Below are positions 63,736 through 64,000 of a stretch of 64,000 nt of DNA, in pieces. The notes under the pieces were generated by a model. It had not been told where the DNA came from, made no database searches, and saw only the letters and a list, made by a program, of their open reading frames with translations. Numbering within the stretch: position 1 is the stretch's first letter; every line of letters starts with the position of its first letter. Origin of the DNA: Crocodylus rhombifer (taxonomy: Eukaryota > Chordata > Crocodylia > Crocodylidae); assembly GCA_038503035.1 (NCBI GenBank), contig JAVSML010024329.1, positions 1 to 64,000 on the forward strand, in the 5' to 3' direction. Made by a program: the position numbers and the translations under genes.

Positions 63736-64000
63736 AGGCCTCTGCCTGGTGCTGGGAGGAGGTACTCTGGTACCTCTCACACACTGGAGCCCCTGGTCTG
63801 GTCCCCATCCCAGGTCCCCTACTACCTGCCTGGGACCAGCCCCACTGCTTGCCCCAAGCCATGCACCCAAGCAATCAGAGGTGCCACATGCAGCCCCACA
63901 AGGGGACACTAGCCCTAGACTCAGGCAGGCAGAGCAGGAGCCAGCCACCATTGAGGAATGCCATCCGGCATGGCCTGCTGGGGCCCTACAGCCACACACT
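63736..64000. other. GC-rich sequence at the window end
   Basis: Proline-rich frames in several registers. No feature beyond likely continuation of the Myb/SANT locus. Confidence 0.35.

Noticed and set aside
1..64000. CRISPR arrays, operons, ribosome binding sites, Rho-independent terminators
   Set aside because: The repeat content is that of a vertebrate genome, and no evenly spaced direct repeats with unique spacers were seen.

Overview
The window looks like non-coding chromosomal DNA of a sauropsid (reptile-lineage) vertebrate, most likely a crocodilian. This is an inference from repeat content: several CR1 non-LTR retrotransposon subfamilies, a Penelope-like element with a GIY-YIG endonuclease, LTR elements, and many short terminal-inverted-repeat (TIR) elements. 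No host protein-coding exon, rRNA or functional tRNA was recognised. One 400-base assembly gap lies at 47910-48309.

Layout. 0.5-2.6 kb: two TIR elements, one nested in another. 3.4-8.3 kb: an old CR1 with relics of ORF1 and ORF2, interrupted by a 244-bp GC-rich repeat and by a younger CR1 (6173-7900). 13.7-18.2 kb: a Helitron helicase fragment on the minus strand, a GC-rich duplicated block, a 133-bp palindromic MITE, an LTR plus gag remnant, and an old CR1 split by an 850-bp solo-LTR-like insertion that carries a long hairpin. 18.6-23.4 kb: a 625-bp MITE, a Penelope-type tail, and an old minus-strand CR1 interrupted by a 296-bp MITE. 23.8-28.2 kb: two copies of a younger CR1 subfamily, one with an uninterrupted reverse transcriptase frame. 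28.9-29.1 kb: two tRNA-like promoter pairs in inverted orientation. 29.8-32.1 kb: a Penelope-like element split by about 0.9 kb of unidentified sequence. 32-41 kb: mostly unassigned AT-rich DNA with five TIR elements.

41.0-44.7 kb: the best CR1 copy, with a CpG-rich 5' end, an intact 362-aa ORF1 carrying a complete SGNH esterase triad, an intact endonuclease, and an internal deletion that removes the first half of the RT. 45-54.9 kb: TIR elements, two with 8-bp target duplications (hAT-like) and several with GG(G)-type ends and 3-bp duplications, plus a 798-bp solo LTR with a perfect 5-bp duplication. 55-58 kb: a nearly complete CR1 ORF2 on the minus strand. 59.6-64 kb: a decayed Myb/SANT-like gene of the kind that accompanies Harbinger transposases, with a 1.7-kb CR1 between its two recognisable ends.

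The elements do not form a pathway. The window is best read as stacked insertions whose relative order can be worked out. The most unusual material is the modular family of GG(G)-ended elements with 3-bp duplications, the intact CR1 esterase ORF1, the two near-perfect hairpins, and the Myb/SANT relic. All identifications are by eye from motifs and internal comparison; no database search was run.
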